A stretch of 64,000 nt of DNA from Mesorhizobium sp. (GTDB lineage: Bacteria; Pseudomonadota; Alphaproteobacteria; Rhizobiales; Rhizobiaceae). Below are positions 24,297-33,023 of this stretch, in pieces. Position numbers and translations under genes: made by a program. The DNA lies in the NCBI RefSeq assembly GCF_023954305.1, contig NZ_JAMLIG010000001.1, positions 2,872,001 through 2,936,000 of the forward strand, given 5' to 3'. The notes beneath the pieces are model-generated. The model was not told where the DNA came from and searched no databases. It was given only the letters and a program-made list of their open reading frames with translations. The stretch's first letter is position 1. Every line of letters starts with the position of its first letter.

Positions 24297-25673
24297 TCAC
24301 CCCGCCAGCTCCTCGCAAATCTCCCCGAACGCCTTCATCAGCCGGTCGACCTGCTTCTTCTTCATCGCGGGCGAGACCAGCATCATGTTGTGGAACGGCG
24401 CGATCAGACAGCCGCGGTTGACAAGGCCGACATGGATCGCGGCTTCCAGCGCCGGCGCGTGGGCAGCTTCGGCCTCCGCGCCGTTCCTCAGCGGTCCGGG
24501 CGCGCAGATGAACTCGACGCGGGCGCCGACGCGGGCGACATGCCAGGGCAGTTTCGCCTCAGCGATTGCCTCGGACAGGCCGTTGGCGAGGCGCGCCGCG
24601 AGCTTTTCCATGTGGCGGTAGTTCTTTTCCGTCATCACCTCGGTCAGCGTCGCCTTCATGCAGGCGAACTGGAGCGGATTGGCCGACAGCGTCGTGCCGA
24701 TGCCGGAATAGCCCGCCGGCTTCTGGCGGGTGTAGTCGCGGTAGCGCTCGGCGACGCCCGCCGACAGCCCCCAGACGCTCGCCGGCACGCCGCCGGCGAT
24801 CGGCTTGCCGAGTACGAAGATGTCCGGGTCGAGATCGTGAACGCGCGCATAGCCCCCGCGGCCGCTGGAGATGGTGTGCGTCTCGTCGATCAGCAGCAGC
24901 GTGCCGGTCTCGCGGGTGATGCGGCGCAGCTCGGCATGGTAGCCCGGGTCGGGCAGGACCATGCAGGAATTGGTCAGCACCGGCTCGGCGATGACGCAGG
25001 CGACGTCACGTGTAGCGAGCGCCGCCTCGAGTGCGGCGACATCGTTGAACTCGACGACCTTGGTGTCATCGGTCAGGTCGCGGAACTGGCCGGAGAGGCC
25101 GGGCTTGTTGACCGGCCTGCCGTCCTCCAGCTTGACGAAGGTCTCCTCGACTGCGCCGTGATAGCAGCCGTTGAAGACGAGGATCTTCGACCTTCCCGTA
25201 ACGGCGCGGGCGACGCGCAGCGCGAAGCGGTTGGCGTCCGACGCGGTCGTGGCGATCTGCCACTGAGGCAGGCCGAACATCGCCGTCAGCAGATGGCCGA
25301 GCTCCATCGCGTCCTCGGACGGCAGCATGTAGGTCAGGCCGCGCCGCGCCTGGCGGCGGATGGCGCGCGCGACCGGCGGCGGCGAATGGCCGAACATCGA
25401 GCCTGTGTCGCCCAGGCAGAAATCGTCGAGGTCGATGCCGTCGATGTCGGTGATGGTGGCGCCCGAGGCCTTTTCGACGATCATCGGGAAGGGCATCGGC
25501 CAGTCGAGCATCCAGTGCATCGGCACGCCGTCGAGAAATCCCGCCACGCCGTCGGCGAAGCGCTTCTTCGACTTGGGGCGTGCCTTGGCATAGGCTCGCG
25601 CCTCGCGGTCGCGCAGGTTGGCGATGCGAGAGAGGGCGACGCCGCCCTCGGTCTTTCCATCGGTGTCACTCAC
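24297..25673 (-). CDS. Class III PLP aminotransferase (glutamate-1-semialdehyde aminomutase-like)
   Basis: The 458-residue protein is a fold-type I aminotransferase of the class III group: PFPMIVEKASGATITDIDG, LDDFCLGDTGSMFGHSPP, FNGCYHGAVEETF (PLP-stacking region), LLIDETHTISSGRGGY with the PLP Asp replaced in its usual DE context, and VLGKPIAGGVPASVWG with the Schiff-base Lys. HemL-like enzymes share these motifs, but the neighbouring PuuA-like ligase favours an amine or beta-amino acid substrate over tetrapyrrole synthesis. No ATG is well placed; GTG at 25673 (GTGAGTGACACC) is the likely start. It is divergent from the secreted protein gene. Confidence 0.85.
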   Translation of the reverse strand: MSDTDGKTEGGVALSRIANLRDREARAYAKARPKSKKRFADGVAGFLDGVPMHWMLDWPMPFPMIVEKASGATITDIDGIDLDDFCLGDTGSMFGHSPPPVARAIRRQARRGLTYMLPSEDAMELGHLLTAMFGLPQWQIATTASDANRFALRVARAVTGRSKILVFNGCYHGAVEETFVKLEDGRPVNKPGLSGQFRDLTDDTKVVEFNDVAALEAALATRDVACVIAEPVLTNSCMVLPDPGYHAELRRITRETGTLLLIDETHTISSGRGGYARVHDLDPDIFVLGKPIAGGVPASVWGLSAGVAERYRDYTRQKPAGYSGIGTTLSANPLQFACMKATLTEVMTEKNYRHMEKLAARLANGLSEAIAEAKLPWHVARVGARVEFICAPGPLRNGAEAEAAHAPALEAAIHVGLVNRGCLIAPFHNMMLVSPAMKKKQVDRLMKAFGEICEELAG

Positions 25674-25773
25674 GTTACCCACACGCCCCCGGACAACACA
25701 TCCCTGATACCGGTCCCCTCGATAAGGCGCAACAGCGGCCCGGGACGTGCCCCGGGGAACTCTGGAGAAGCCG

Positions 25774-26226
25774 ATGCGCCGGATCACGATCGCCCTGTTG
25801 CCCTTTCTGGCCCTGGTCACCGGCGCGCAGGCGTCGGGCGGCTTCGGCTGCGATGCGAAGGACGAGAATGTCGAGTTCCTGTTCGAGAGCGGCGTGACGC
25901 GCGGCATGGGCTCGCCCGTCTTCAACTTCCGCGGCACCGTCGAGATCAAGGCGAAGGAGGTCGCGGACGACCTGCGCAACATGGAGTTCGACGGCGCGCA
26001 CCTGGCGCAGTACTGGTCGGAGGATGGCCAGCTCAATCTCGTGATCTACCGCGAGCGCGAGGGCGACAAGCCCCACGGCTACGTCCAGGTCGTCATCCGC
26101 ACCAAGGGCGACGAGGAGGGGCTGAACGGAGGCTACGAGCTGACGGTCTTCGACGGCGTCGACGATGCGACGCCCGAGGGCAAGAGCTACACCGCGAGCG
26201 GCAAGGTCGAGTGCATCGTGGAATGA
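25774..26226 (+). CDS. Secreted protein of unknown function
   Basis: This 150-residue protein has a Sec signal peptide (MRRITIALLPFLALVTGAQA, cleavage near residue 20) and a mature part of alternating polar beta-type segments with two Cys (FGCDAKDENVEF near the start, KVECIVE at the end) that may form a disulfide. No domain is recognised. The ATG after GGAGAAGCCG is preferred over one 27 bases upstream because it begins the signal peptide exactly. Confidence 0.75.
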   Translation: MRRITIALLPFLALVTGAQASGGFGCDAKDENVEFLFESGVTRGMGSPVFNFRGTVEIKAKEVADDLRNMEFDGAHLAQYWSEDGQLNLVIYREREGDKPHGYVQVVIRTKGDEEGLNGGYELTVFDGVDDATPEGKSYTASGKVECIVE

Positions 26227-26232
26227 GTGCGC

Positions 26233-26256
26233 GCCGCCGGACAAGCCGGCGGCGAC
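26233..26256 (+). terminator. Hairpin terminator after the secreted protein gene
   Basis: GCCGCCGG-ACAAG-CCGGCGGC is a perfect eight-pair hairpin directly after the stop, followed by a short GACCTTT tract. It separates two convergent genes. Confidence 0.55.
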
Positions 26257-26268
26257 CTTTATCTCGGA

Positions 26269-27939
26269 CTACGGAGCGCAGGCGAAGCTCTCGGCCTTTT
26301 CCGCGTCGCCGCCCTGGTAGCGGGCGACTTGCGGGAGAGGGCAGAGCTTTCGCGTGCGGGATTTCGGCCAGTCTGCGGGAACGTCCTTGTTGTCGGGCGA
26401 AAGGCCGGCTTCGACAGGCCCCGGCTCGACGCCCTTCTCGACCCAGTCGACCAGAGTGGTGAAAAGATCGAAATCGTCCGTAGCCGGCCCGCCGGAGCAA
26501 TGTGTCATGCCCGGCACGGGATAGTAGCTGACGAAATCCGCCGCCGAGCCTCCATTGTTCGCGGAGAGCTTCTCGTACCAGTTCCTCGTGTCATTGGCGG
26601 AGAAGACCGGGTCCGAGACCCCGTGGAAGACGATCATCTTGCCGCCCGCCGCCTTGAAGTCGGCCAGCTTGGGATCGGCGGCGTCGGGCGGCGTCATGAA
26701 ATCCATGGCGGATTCGGCGAACGGGCCTTCCTTGGCATAGATCTTCGGCGCGTCGCTGTCGAAGTCGAAGTCGAGCAGGAATTTCTCCAGCGCGGCAGGC
26801 GAGCCTTCGACCGTGGTCGGCGGCGTCGTGAACACATGCGCCAGCGAACCCGCGCCCATCACCGCGATGACGGGCATCTTGTCCCACGGCGGAATCGGGC
26901 TCTCGAGCTTCCAGAAACGCCAATTGCCACCGCCGATGCCCGTGTCCCAGGCCCAGTCGCTGTAGAGCTGCTCTCCCTTGCCGTTTTTCGGCCCGGCGTG
27001 GATCTTCTGCAGGGCCGCCACCTTTTCCGGAGCAAGGCAGGCGGAGTTCTGTCCCTCCTTGCATTGCAGCGAGGCGATGTCGAACGCAGCCTGGCAGGCC
27101 TTCGTGTCGAGCACCATGCCGTCGGCGAGACCGTCCTTTGCATCGCAGGCAGCGCGAATTCCGTCGGCGACGAGCGACATATCCTCGCGCGACAGTGCCG
27201 TGCGGATGTCTCCGTTGACGGCCTTGAAAGACTGGACGTCGTGTGCGTGCTGGACGGCCGCCTTGGGCAGGTTGAAGCCCGGTGCGCCGGCAAGGAGACC
27301 GTCATACTCGGACGCCAGCCGCGCCGCCGCGACGAAGGCATGTCGTCCGCCATTGGAGCAGCCGACGCCGTAGGATCGCTCCGCCGGTTTCCCGTAATAG
27401 GCGGCAATGATCTTCTTGGCGATCGGCGTGAGGACTTCCACGGCCTTGTAGCCGTAGAAGGAGCGCGCTTCCGGGTCGAGACCGAACCGGTTGCCGCCCG
27501 CAAGTCCGGCGTCGGGATGGGCCTTGCCGTCGTGGCCCGCATCGGACGAAAGCACGGCATAGCCGCGACCGAGGGCGGTGCGCTCCTTGTTTCCGCCCAG
27601 CAGGGGCCCGAGCGCGGGCTTCACCTCGCCGTCATTGCCGCCGTTGAACTGGTGCACGAAGCCGCCGTTCCAGTCGTCGGGCAGGCGTATTTCGAAGCGG
27701 ACGGCATAGGCCTTGCCGTCGACGCCCGTGCGCTCGGCGGCGGTCGCCTCGATACGGCAATGGGCGACCGGACTTCCTTCCCCCTGGGGCAGCGCTTCGG
27801 CTGCTGCCAGGGTGACCCCTTGGAGCCCGAGAGCATCCGCGGTCAGTCCGTCGCAGGCCAGTCCGGCCGCTGCCGGCGTTGCCACGCCGGCGGCAAGGAA
27901 CGCCGACAGCGCAGGCAGAATCATCGCGTAGTGGCGCAT
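26269..27939 (-). CDS. Tannase/feruloyl esterase-family secreted hydrolase
   Basis: The 556-residue protein has a signal peptide (MRHYAMILPALSAFLAAGVA, cleavage near ATPAAAG) and the tannase-family alpha/beta hydrolase fold. The nucleophile is in YGVGCSNGGRHAF (Gly-Cys-Ser-Asn-Gly-Gly), the Asp in FHGVSDPVFSAND, and the His in PVPGMTHCSGG. Cys residues near Ser and His (GCSNGG, THCSGG) match the disulfide that links them in this family. Likely substrates are feruloyl or galloyl esters of plant origin. The ATG is preceded by GGGAGGAGTCTTCT. It is a single gene. Confidence 0.88.
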   Translation of the reverse strand: MRHYAMILPALSAFLAAGVATPAAAGLACDGLTADALGLQGVTLAAAEALPQGEGSPVAHCRIEATAAERTGVDGKAYAVRFEIRLPDDWNGGFVHQFNGGNDGEVKPALGPLLGGNKERTALGRGYAVLSSDAGHDGKAHPDAGLAGGNRFGLDPEARSFYGYKAVEVLTPIAKKIIAAYYGKPAERSYGVGCSNGGRHAFVAAARLASEYDGLLAGAPGFNLPKAAVQHAHDVQSFKAVNGDIRTALSREDMSLVADGIRAACDAKDGLADGMVLDTKACQAAFDIASLQCKEGQNSACLAPEKVAALQKIHAGPKNGKGEQLYSDWAWDTGIGGGNWRFWKLESPIPPWDKMPVIAVMGAGSLAHVFTTPPTTVEGSPAALEKFLLDFDFDSDAPKIYAKEGPFAESAMDFMTPPDAADPKLADFKAAGGKMIVFHGVSDPVFSANDTRNWYEKLSANNGGSAADFVSYYPVPGMTHCSGGPATDDFDLFTTLVDWVEKGVEPGPVEAGLSPDNKDVPADWPKSRTRKLCPLPQVARYQGGDAEKAESFACAP

Positions 27940-28053
27940 AGAAGACTCCTCCCAGAGTTGGGTCGGGCACGCGCAAGCCGACCAATCAGTTATACTGTAT
28001 AACAAATTGGGCGAATATCAAGCCTGTCAAAAGCAGCTTGGAGGAATGGATCG

Positions 28054-29028
28054 TCAGGCGCTGATGTCGACGACGCCGCAGTCGCCTGCTTCGGAGCCGA
28101 AGGCGAGGCGGATTCCGGCGGCGTCCCACGTCATCGAGGTGATCGCGCCCTTGCCGCCGCGGCGAAGCACGACTTCCTTCAGGTCGGCGATGCGGCCGGC
28201 GAGGATCATGCCGTCGGCATAGCCGATGGCGACGATCTCGTCGCGCGGGTGGCAGGCGACCGCGGTGACCATCGTGTTGCCGCGCGTGCCGAGTTCGACC
28301 GGCGCCTTGCCCATCGGGCCGTCCTTGGCGGAAAACGGCCAGACGATCGCGGCGGGCGCGCCGGAGGTGGCGAGCCACTTGCCCTTCGGGCTCCACGACC
28401 AGCTCTTCACCTTGGCCGGATAGCCGGTCATGCGCATGTGCTTGCCGTCGGCGAGCTTCCAGCCGTGCAGCGCGTTCTCCTGCATGGTGGTGACGAGGAA
28501 ATTGCCGTCGGGCGAGAAGGTGATGCCGTTATGCGCGCCAGCCCATTCCAGTTCCGCGGGCTTGCCCTCGGCCGCCGGGAAGTGCAGCGTCGCGCCGTTG
28601 TAGCGGGCGACCGCGATGCGCATGCCCCTCGGCGCAAACGCGAGGCCTTCCACCGAGCGCGGATGGTCGTACGACTTCACCTTGCCGTCGGCGAAGCGGA
28701 CATAAGCCGTGCGGCCGCTGGCATAGGCGACGGCGCCCTGCGGACCGGTGGCGACTGAGGTCACCCATTTGCGCGGCACTTCCGCCAGCATCTGCGTCGA
28801 ACCGTCGGGGCGGATGAGCGCCACCTTGCCGTCCTCGCCGCCGGTGACAAGTGCCATGCCGTCCGAGGTCAGTGCCGCGCAAAGCAATCCGTCATGCACG
28901 GTCTCGGATTTCGCGCCGTGGTCGAGCCGGTGGATCGTTCCGTCGGCCAGCGCGAAATGCGGGATTCCGTCGAGGAAGGCGGCGGCGACGCAATGGCCGG
29001 AGAGGTCGTAGGGGGCGACAGTGGGCAT
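28054..29028 (-). CDS. WD40-repeat protein adjacent to a CobW GTPase
   Basis: The 324-residue protein is made of about seven WD40-type blades with repeated GxxLATxx-like strands, for example GLLCAALTSDGMALVTGGED, VEGLAFAPRGMRIAVARYNG, HNGITFSPDGNFLVTTMQEN and VKSWSWSPKGKWLATSGAPA. It has no signal peptide. It lies downstream of a CobW-family GTPase on the same strand, a pairing found in Rhizobiales. A scaffold or partner role in metal delivery is inferred from that context only. Confidence 0.86.
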   Translation of the reverse strand: MPTVAPYDLSGHCVAAAFLDGIPHFALADGTIHRLDHGAKSETVHDGLLCAALTSDGMALVTGGEDGKVALIRPDGSTQMLAEVPRKWVTSVATGPQGAVAYASGRTAYVRFADGKVKSYDHPRSVEGLAFAPRGMRIAVARYNGATLHFPAAEGKPAELEWAGAHNGITFSPDGNFLVTTMQENALHGWKLADGKHMRMTGYPAKVKSWSWSPKGKWLATSGAPAAIVWPFSAKDGPMGKAPVELGTRGNTMVTAVACHPRDEIVAIGYADGMILAGRIADLKEVVLRRGGKGAITSMTWDAAGIRLAFGSEAGDCGVVDISA

Positions 29029-29067
29029 CTTGGCGGATCCGATTACATGCGAGGCCGCGCTCTGTCA

Positions 29068-29099
29068 CGCCCCCCCTTTCCTGCAGGAGAGAGGGGGCG
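29068..29099. repeat. Short remnant-like palindrome between cobW-type and WD40 genes
   Basis: CGCCCCC (29068-29074) and GGGGGCG (29093-29099) flank a perfect CCTGCAGG palindrome. The composition and outer ends resemble those of the longer mosaic repeats, so it may be a decayed or minimal version. It may also act as a transcript hairpin. Confidence 0.5.
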
Positions 29100-29127
29100 C
29101 CGTCGAGCAACGACGGCGACGCGTTCG

Positions 29128-30150
29128 TCACGCCTGGCAGGCCTCGAAGGTCCGTTTCAGCTTCTCTGCGTCGAGGTTGCGGCCGATGAAGACCAGGCGG
29201 CTCTCGTGCTTCTCGCCGTCCTTCCACGGACGCTGGTGGTCGCCCTCGATGATCATGTGCACGCCCTGAACGACATAGCGGTCCGGATCGTCCTTCAGCG
29301 CGATGATGCCCTTGAGGCGCAGGATGTTCGGCCCTTCCGCCTGGGTGATCTTCTCGATCCAGGGGAAGAACTTCTTCGGGTCCATCTCGCCCGCCCGCAG
29401 CGAGATCGAGCTGACCGTCACGTCATGGATGTCGGAGGCGTGGTGGTGATCGTGGTGATCGTGATCGTGATCGTCGTCCGCATCGAGGAAGTGCGGATCG
29501 GTCTCCAGCGCCCGCTTGAGATCGAACGCGCCGCGGTCGAGCACTGCGGCGAGATCGACCGCCGAGCGGCTGGTCTTGTGGATCCGCGCAGTCGGGTTGA
29601 TGGCACGGATCAGGCCCTCGACCTTGGCAAGCTCCTCCGGGGACACGAGGTCGGTCTTGTTCAGCACGATCACGTCGGCGAAGGCGATCTGGTCCTCGGC
29701 CTCGCGCGAATCCTTGAGCCGCAGCGGCAGGTGCTTGGCGTCGACCAGCGCGACAACCGCGTCGAGCCGGGTCTTGGCGCGCACGTCGTCGTCCATGAAG
29801 AAGGTTTGCGCCACCGGCACGGGATCGGCCAGCCCCGTCGTCTCGACCAGGATGGCGTCGAATCGGCCCGGACGGCGCATCAGGCCCTCGACCGTGCGGA
29901 TCAGGTCGCCGCGCACCGTGCAGCAGATGCAGCCATTGTTCATCTCGTAGATCTCCTCGTCGGATTCGACGATGAGGTCGTTGTCGATGCCGATCTCGCC
30001 GAACTCGTTGACGATCACGGCATAGCGCTTGCCGTGGTTTTCGGAGAGGATGCGGTTCAGAAGCGTCGTTTTTCCGGCTCCGAGATAGCCGGTGAGGACG
30101 GTGACGGGAATCTGCGTGCCGTTGCCGGCATTGGTCTGGGTATCTGCCAT
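29128..30150 (-). CDS. CobW/ZNG-family GTP-binding metallochaperone
   Basis: The 340-residue protein has Walker A GYLGAGKTTL (residues about 21-30), the family's metal-binding Cys motif C74-I-C-C77, the VETTGLADP switch, the NKTD guanine-specificity motif, an Asp/His-rich loop (about residues 222-236, DDDHDHDHHDHHH) and the C-terminal CobW_C domain. Such proteins move zinc or another metal into client proteins using GTP. The His loop favours zinc or cobalt. The gene is divergent from a MarR-type regulator across 251 bases; I found no convincing Zur box there. Confidence 0.92.
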   Translation of the reverse strand: MADTQTNAGNGTQIPVTVLTGYLGAGKTTLLNRILSENHGKRYAVIVNEFGEIGIDNDLIVESDEEIYEMNNGCICCTVRGDLIRTVEGLMRRPGRFDAILVETTGLADPVPVAQTFFMDDDVRAKTRLDAVVALVDAKHLPLRLKDSREAEDQIAFADVIVLNKTDLVSPEELAKVEGLIRAINPTARIHKTSRSAVDLAAVLDRGAFDLKRALETDPHFLDADDDHDHDHHDHHHASDIHDVTVSSISLRAGEMDPKKFFPWIEKITQAEGPNILRLKGIIALKDDPDRYVVQGVHMIIEGDHQRPWKDGEKHESRLVFIGRNLDAEKLKRTFEACQA

Positions 30151-30401
30151 TGTCTGCTCGCGGGAAGGTCAGAAAAACATTGTCGCCCATATAGGATGTC
30201 GCAACGCCGATTGCACCTCCCGGCCGGCGACCTCGTGCGGGCATCCCGCCCGACCGTCAGCCGGCTGTCATCCCGCTGCAACATTGCTCTGGCACATGTT
30301 CGCGCGCGCCGGCCGCGTTGCCGGCTAAGAAACGGCTTGCGCAACCGTGGCGCGTCGCCACAATCCGCGGTCGAGACGCAGAGCGCACAGCGGGGGACAC
30401 T

Positions 30402-30875
30402 ATGGCGAAAGCTGCGAAGGGCGCGACCATGTCCAGGCTCCAGTCCACGGCGCGGCTGGCGCGCACCGTGCTCGCCTCGAGATTGCTGGCGCACGGTTTC
30501 TATGCCGGGCAGGACCAGATCATGATGGCGCTCAACGCCGAAGGGGGCCAGACGCCGGGGCAACTCGCCGCCCGGCTCGGCGTGCGGCCGCCGACCATCA
30601 CCAAAACTATCAACCGGCTGCAGACGCAGGGCTTTCTGGAAAAGCGGGCGTCCGATTCGGATGCGCGCCAGGCGCATATATTTTTGACCGAGAGGGGAGC
30701 GGACGCCATCAGGGCGATCGAGAAATCCGTCCGCAAGACCGAGAAGCAGGCGATGCGCGGTCTCGACAAGAAAGAGATCAAGGCGTTCGCCAAGGTGCTC
30801 GGCCGGATCGAGGCAAACCTGTCGCAGGAGCTGGACGTCGTGGCGGACGATGTCGAGCCCGACGAGGACGAATAG
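30402..30875 (+). CDS. MarR-family transcriptional regulator
   Basis: This 157-residue protein has a MarR winged helix: GGQTPGQLAARLGVRPPTIT (helix-turn-helix), then NRLQTQGFLEKRASDSDARQ and FLTERGADAI as the wing. The N- and C-terminal helices would form the dimer; the C-terminus is highly acidic (DDVEPDEDE). The ATG after CGGGGGACACT is chosen over an ORF start 84 bases upstream. It faces the CobW gene divergently; target and ligand are unknown. Confidence 0.88.
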   Translation: MAKAAKGATMSRLQSTARLARTVLASRLLAHGFYAGQDQIMMALNAEGGQTPGQLAARLGVRPPTITKTINRLQTQGFLEKRASDSDARQAHIFLTERGADAIRAIEKSVRKTEKQAMRGLDKKEIKAFAKVLGRIEANLSQELDVVADDVEPDEDE

Positions 30876-30950
30876 CTGCCACAGCTATTTTGCACTTGCG
30901 ATCCGGGGACACATCCCGGATGAAGGGTGGGTTCCGCTAACATTTTACCC

Positions 30951-31901
30951 ATGGTGTCCTTGCCCCACTCTTCCTCCCGTACCGAACAGGCGACGCCGGT
31001 CGCGGCGATCCTGCTCCTCCTGGGGTCGGGCTTGCTGTTCTCTTTCCTCGACGCCAGCGCCAAGTGGCTGGTGATGTCCGGCCTGCCGGCGCCGTTCGTC
31101 GTGTGGGTGAGGTTCGCAGTTCATCTCGTCCTGGTGCTCATACTCTTCCAGGGATGGCGAAGCCGGGAAATGTACAGGGCTCGAAGCCTGCCGCTGCAAC
31201 TGCTGCGGGGCATCTTCCTGTTCGGGTCGACGATCTTCAACTTCCTGGCGCTGCTGACCCTGCCGCTGGCCGATGCGATGGCAATCTATTTCCTGGCGCC
31301 GATGGTGATCACGGCGATGGCCGGGCCACTGCTCGGCGAGTGGGCGGGGTGGCGGCGCTGGGCGGCGATCGGAGTCGGGTTTCTCGGCATGCTCGTCGTC
31401 ATCCGCCCGGGCTACGGCGCCTTCGGCATCGGCCATGTCTATGCGCTCGCCTCGATGCTCTCCTACTGCCTCTATGTGGTCATGACGCGGCGGATGGCGG
31501 CGACGGAGACCTCCGCCAGCCTGATCTTCTATTCCGCGCTCGCCCCGGTCCTGTTCATGTCGCCCGCTGTGCCGCTCACGGGTTTGATGCCGCCGGACCT
31601 GCTGCACTGGGTCGTGCTGATCTCGCTCGGCTTCTACGGCGGGCTCGGACACTGGCTGATCATCCAGGCCTACAAGCGCGCGCAGGTCGCCGGTCTTGCC
31701 CCTTATCCCTATATCCAGATCATCTGGGCAACGCTGTGGGGCTATCTCGTCTTCGACGACGTACCCGATCTCTACACGGTGGTCGGCGCCGGCATCATCG
31801 TGGCGAGCGGCCTCTATATCGTGCACCGCGAGCGCGCGCTCCGTCTCGCCAACGTCACCGAGCCAAACTCGGAATCCAGCAGCCTGGCAAAAAAGCTTTG
31901 A
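30951..31901 (+). CDS. EamA/DMT-family transporter
   Basis: This 316-residue protein has ten transmembrane helices in two EamA halves, the first beginning VAAILLLLGSGLLFSFLDAS and the second with VYALASMLSYCLYVVMTRRM. Drug/metabolite transporters of this form export amino acids, nucleosides or other small metabolites; the substrate is unknown. The ATG at 30951 is preferred. A GTG at 30927 would add eight residues, and neither start has a strong ribosome site. Confidence 0.87.
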   Translation: MVSLPHSSSRTEQATPVAAILLLLGSGLLFSFLDASAKWLVMSGLPAPFVVWVRFAVHLVLVLILFQGWRSREMYRARSLPLQLLRGIFLFGSTIFNFLALLTLPLADAMAIYFLAPMVITAMAGPLLGEWAGWRRWAAIGVGFLGMLVVIRPGYGAFGIGHVYALASMLSYCLYVVMTRRMAATETSASLIFYSALAPVLFMSPAVPLTGLMPPDLLHWVVLISLGFYGGLGHWLIIQAYKRAQVAGLAPYPYIQIIWATLWGYLVFDDVPDLYTVVGAGIIVASGLYIVHRERALRLANVTEPNSESSSLAKKL

Positions 31902-31964
31902 TCGCCGCGCCCCTCTGACATAGTTTCTTTAAACTGTTTAGAGGATCGGCGGTGGAGGGGACGG

Positions 31965-32987
31965 CTGGCGCAGAAAATCAAGCTTTCCACGATCGCCGAC
32001 GCGCTGGGGGTGTCGACTGCGACCGTTTCGCTGGCGTTGCGCGACAGTCCGTTGGTCGCCGATTCGACGCGCGACCGGATCAAGGACTACGCGCGCACCA
32101 TCGGCTACATCTACAACCGGCGCGCGGCGAGTCTCAGAACCTCGCGGTCGGGCATCGTCGGCGTGGTCGTCCACGACATCATGAACCCGTTCTTCGCCGA
32201 GATCCTGCGCTCGATCGAATCCGAACTTGACCGCAGCGGTCAGACCTTCATCCTCTCCAACCATTACGACCAGCTCGAAAAGCAGCGCAGGTTCATCGAC
32301 ACGCTGCTGCAGCTCGGCGCCGACGGCGTCATCATGTCTCCGGCGATCGGCACGCCGCGCGAGGACATCGAGATGATCGAGGAGAACGGCCTACCGGTTG
32401 TGCTGATTGCCCGCCACGTCGCAGGGGCGACGGTTCCGGTGTTTCGCGGAGACGATGCCTACGGGATCGGCCTGGCGACCAACCACCTGATCTCGCTCGG
32501 CCACCGAAAGATCGCCATGATCGGCGGCACCGACCAGACCTCGACCGGCCGCGACCGATACCGCGGCTACGTGCTGGCGATGGAGAAGGCGGGTCTGGAG
32601 GTCAAGCCCGACTGGCGTATCCCCGGGCCGCGCACCAAGCAGGGCGGCTTCGAGGCGACCGGGCAGTTCTTGGCGCTGAAGGACAAGCCGACGGCCGCGG
32701 TGTGCTGGAACGATCTCGTCGCGATCGGCCTGATGAACGGCATCTCGCGGGCGGGCCTGGTGCCGGGCCTCGACATTTCGGTCACCGGCTACGACGACCT
32801 CGAAGAAGCGGCGATCGCCACGCCGGCGCTGACCACCGTCTGGAACGGACAGCGCGAGGTCGGCCGCCGCGCCGCTCGTGCCCTGCTCGACCGACTCGGC
32901 GGCGACCATTCGCCGGCCACGCCGGACCTGATCCGGCCCGAGTTGCATGTGCGGCAATCGACGGGCAAGCCGAGTCCGCGCGGGTAG
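31965..32987 (+). CDS. LacI-family transcriptional regulator with apparent CTG start
   Basis: The protein has a LacI helix-turn-helix (KLSTIADALGVSTATVSLAL, residues about 6-25), the hinge helix region YNRRAASLRTSRSGIVGVVV, and a periplasmic-binding-like sugar domain (GTDQTSTGRDRYRGY, VTGYDDLEEA). The first in-frame ATG or GTG (32010) would cut away half the DNA-binding domain. Reading back, CTG at 31965 gives MAQKIKLSTIADAL, the normal LacI N-terminus, six bases after a strong GGAGGGG. So a CTG start (340 residues) is the best call; a sequence error is the alternative. It follows the EamA gene by 63 bases. Confidence 0.84.
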   Translation: MAQKIKLSTIADALGVSTATVSLALRDSPLVADSTRDRIKDYARTIGYIYNRRAASLRTSRSGIVGVVVHDIMNPFFAEILRSIESELDRSGQTFILSNHYDQLEKQRRFIDTLLQLGADGVIMSPAIGTPREDIEMIEENGLPVVLIARHVAGATVPVFRGDDAYGIGLATNHLISLGHRKIAMIGGTDQTSTGRDRYRGYVLAMEKAGLEVKPDWRIPGPRTKQGGFEATGQFLALKDKPTAAVCWNDLVAIGLMNGISRAGLVPGLDISVTGYDDLEEAAIATPALTTVWNGQREVGRRAARALLDRLGGDHSPATPDLIRPELHVRQSTGKPSPRG

Positions 32988-33006
32988 GGCGGCCTTTCGG
33001 CCGCCC
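32987..33006. terminator. Hairpin between the LacI gene and a convergent gene
   Basis: GGGCGGCC-TTTC-GGCCGCCC is a perfect eight-pair hairpin starting at the LacI stop codon. There is no T run, so termination strength is uncertain, but the position between convergent genes suits a two-way terminator. Confidence 0.5.
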
Positions 33007-33023
33007 CGTCCGCCCGGGCCGCG

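Noticed and set aside
30151..30401. Zur-type operator between cobW-family and marR-family genes
   Set aside because: Only a weak TTG...CAA symmetry is present near 30182-30210; it does not resemble the alphaproteobacterial Zur box.
32010..32987. LacI regulator starting at GTG 32010
   Set aside because: This start would remove half of the helix-turn-helix, which is fully encoded upstream in the same frame.
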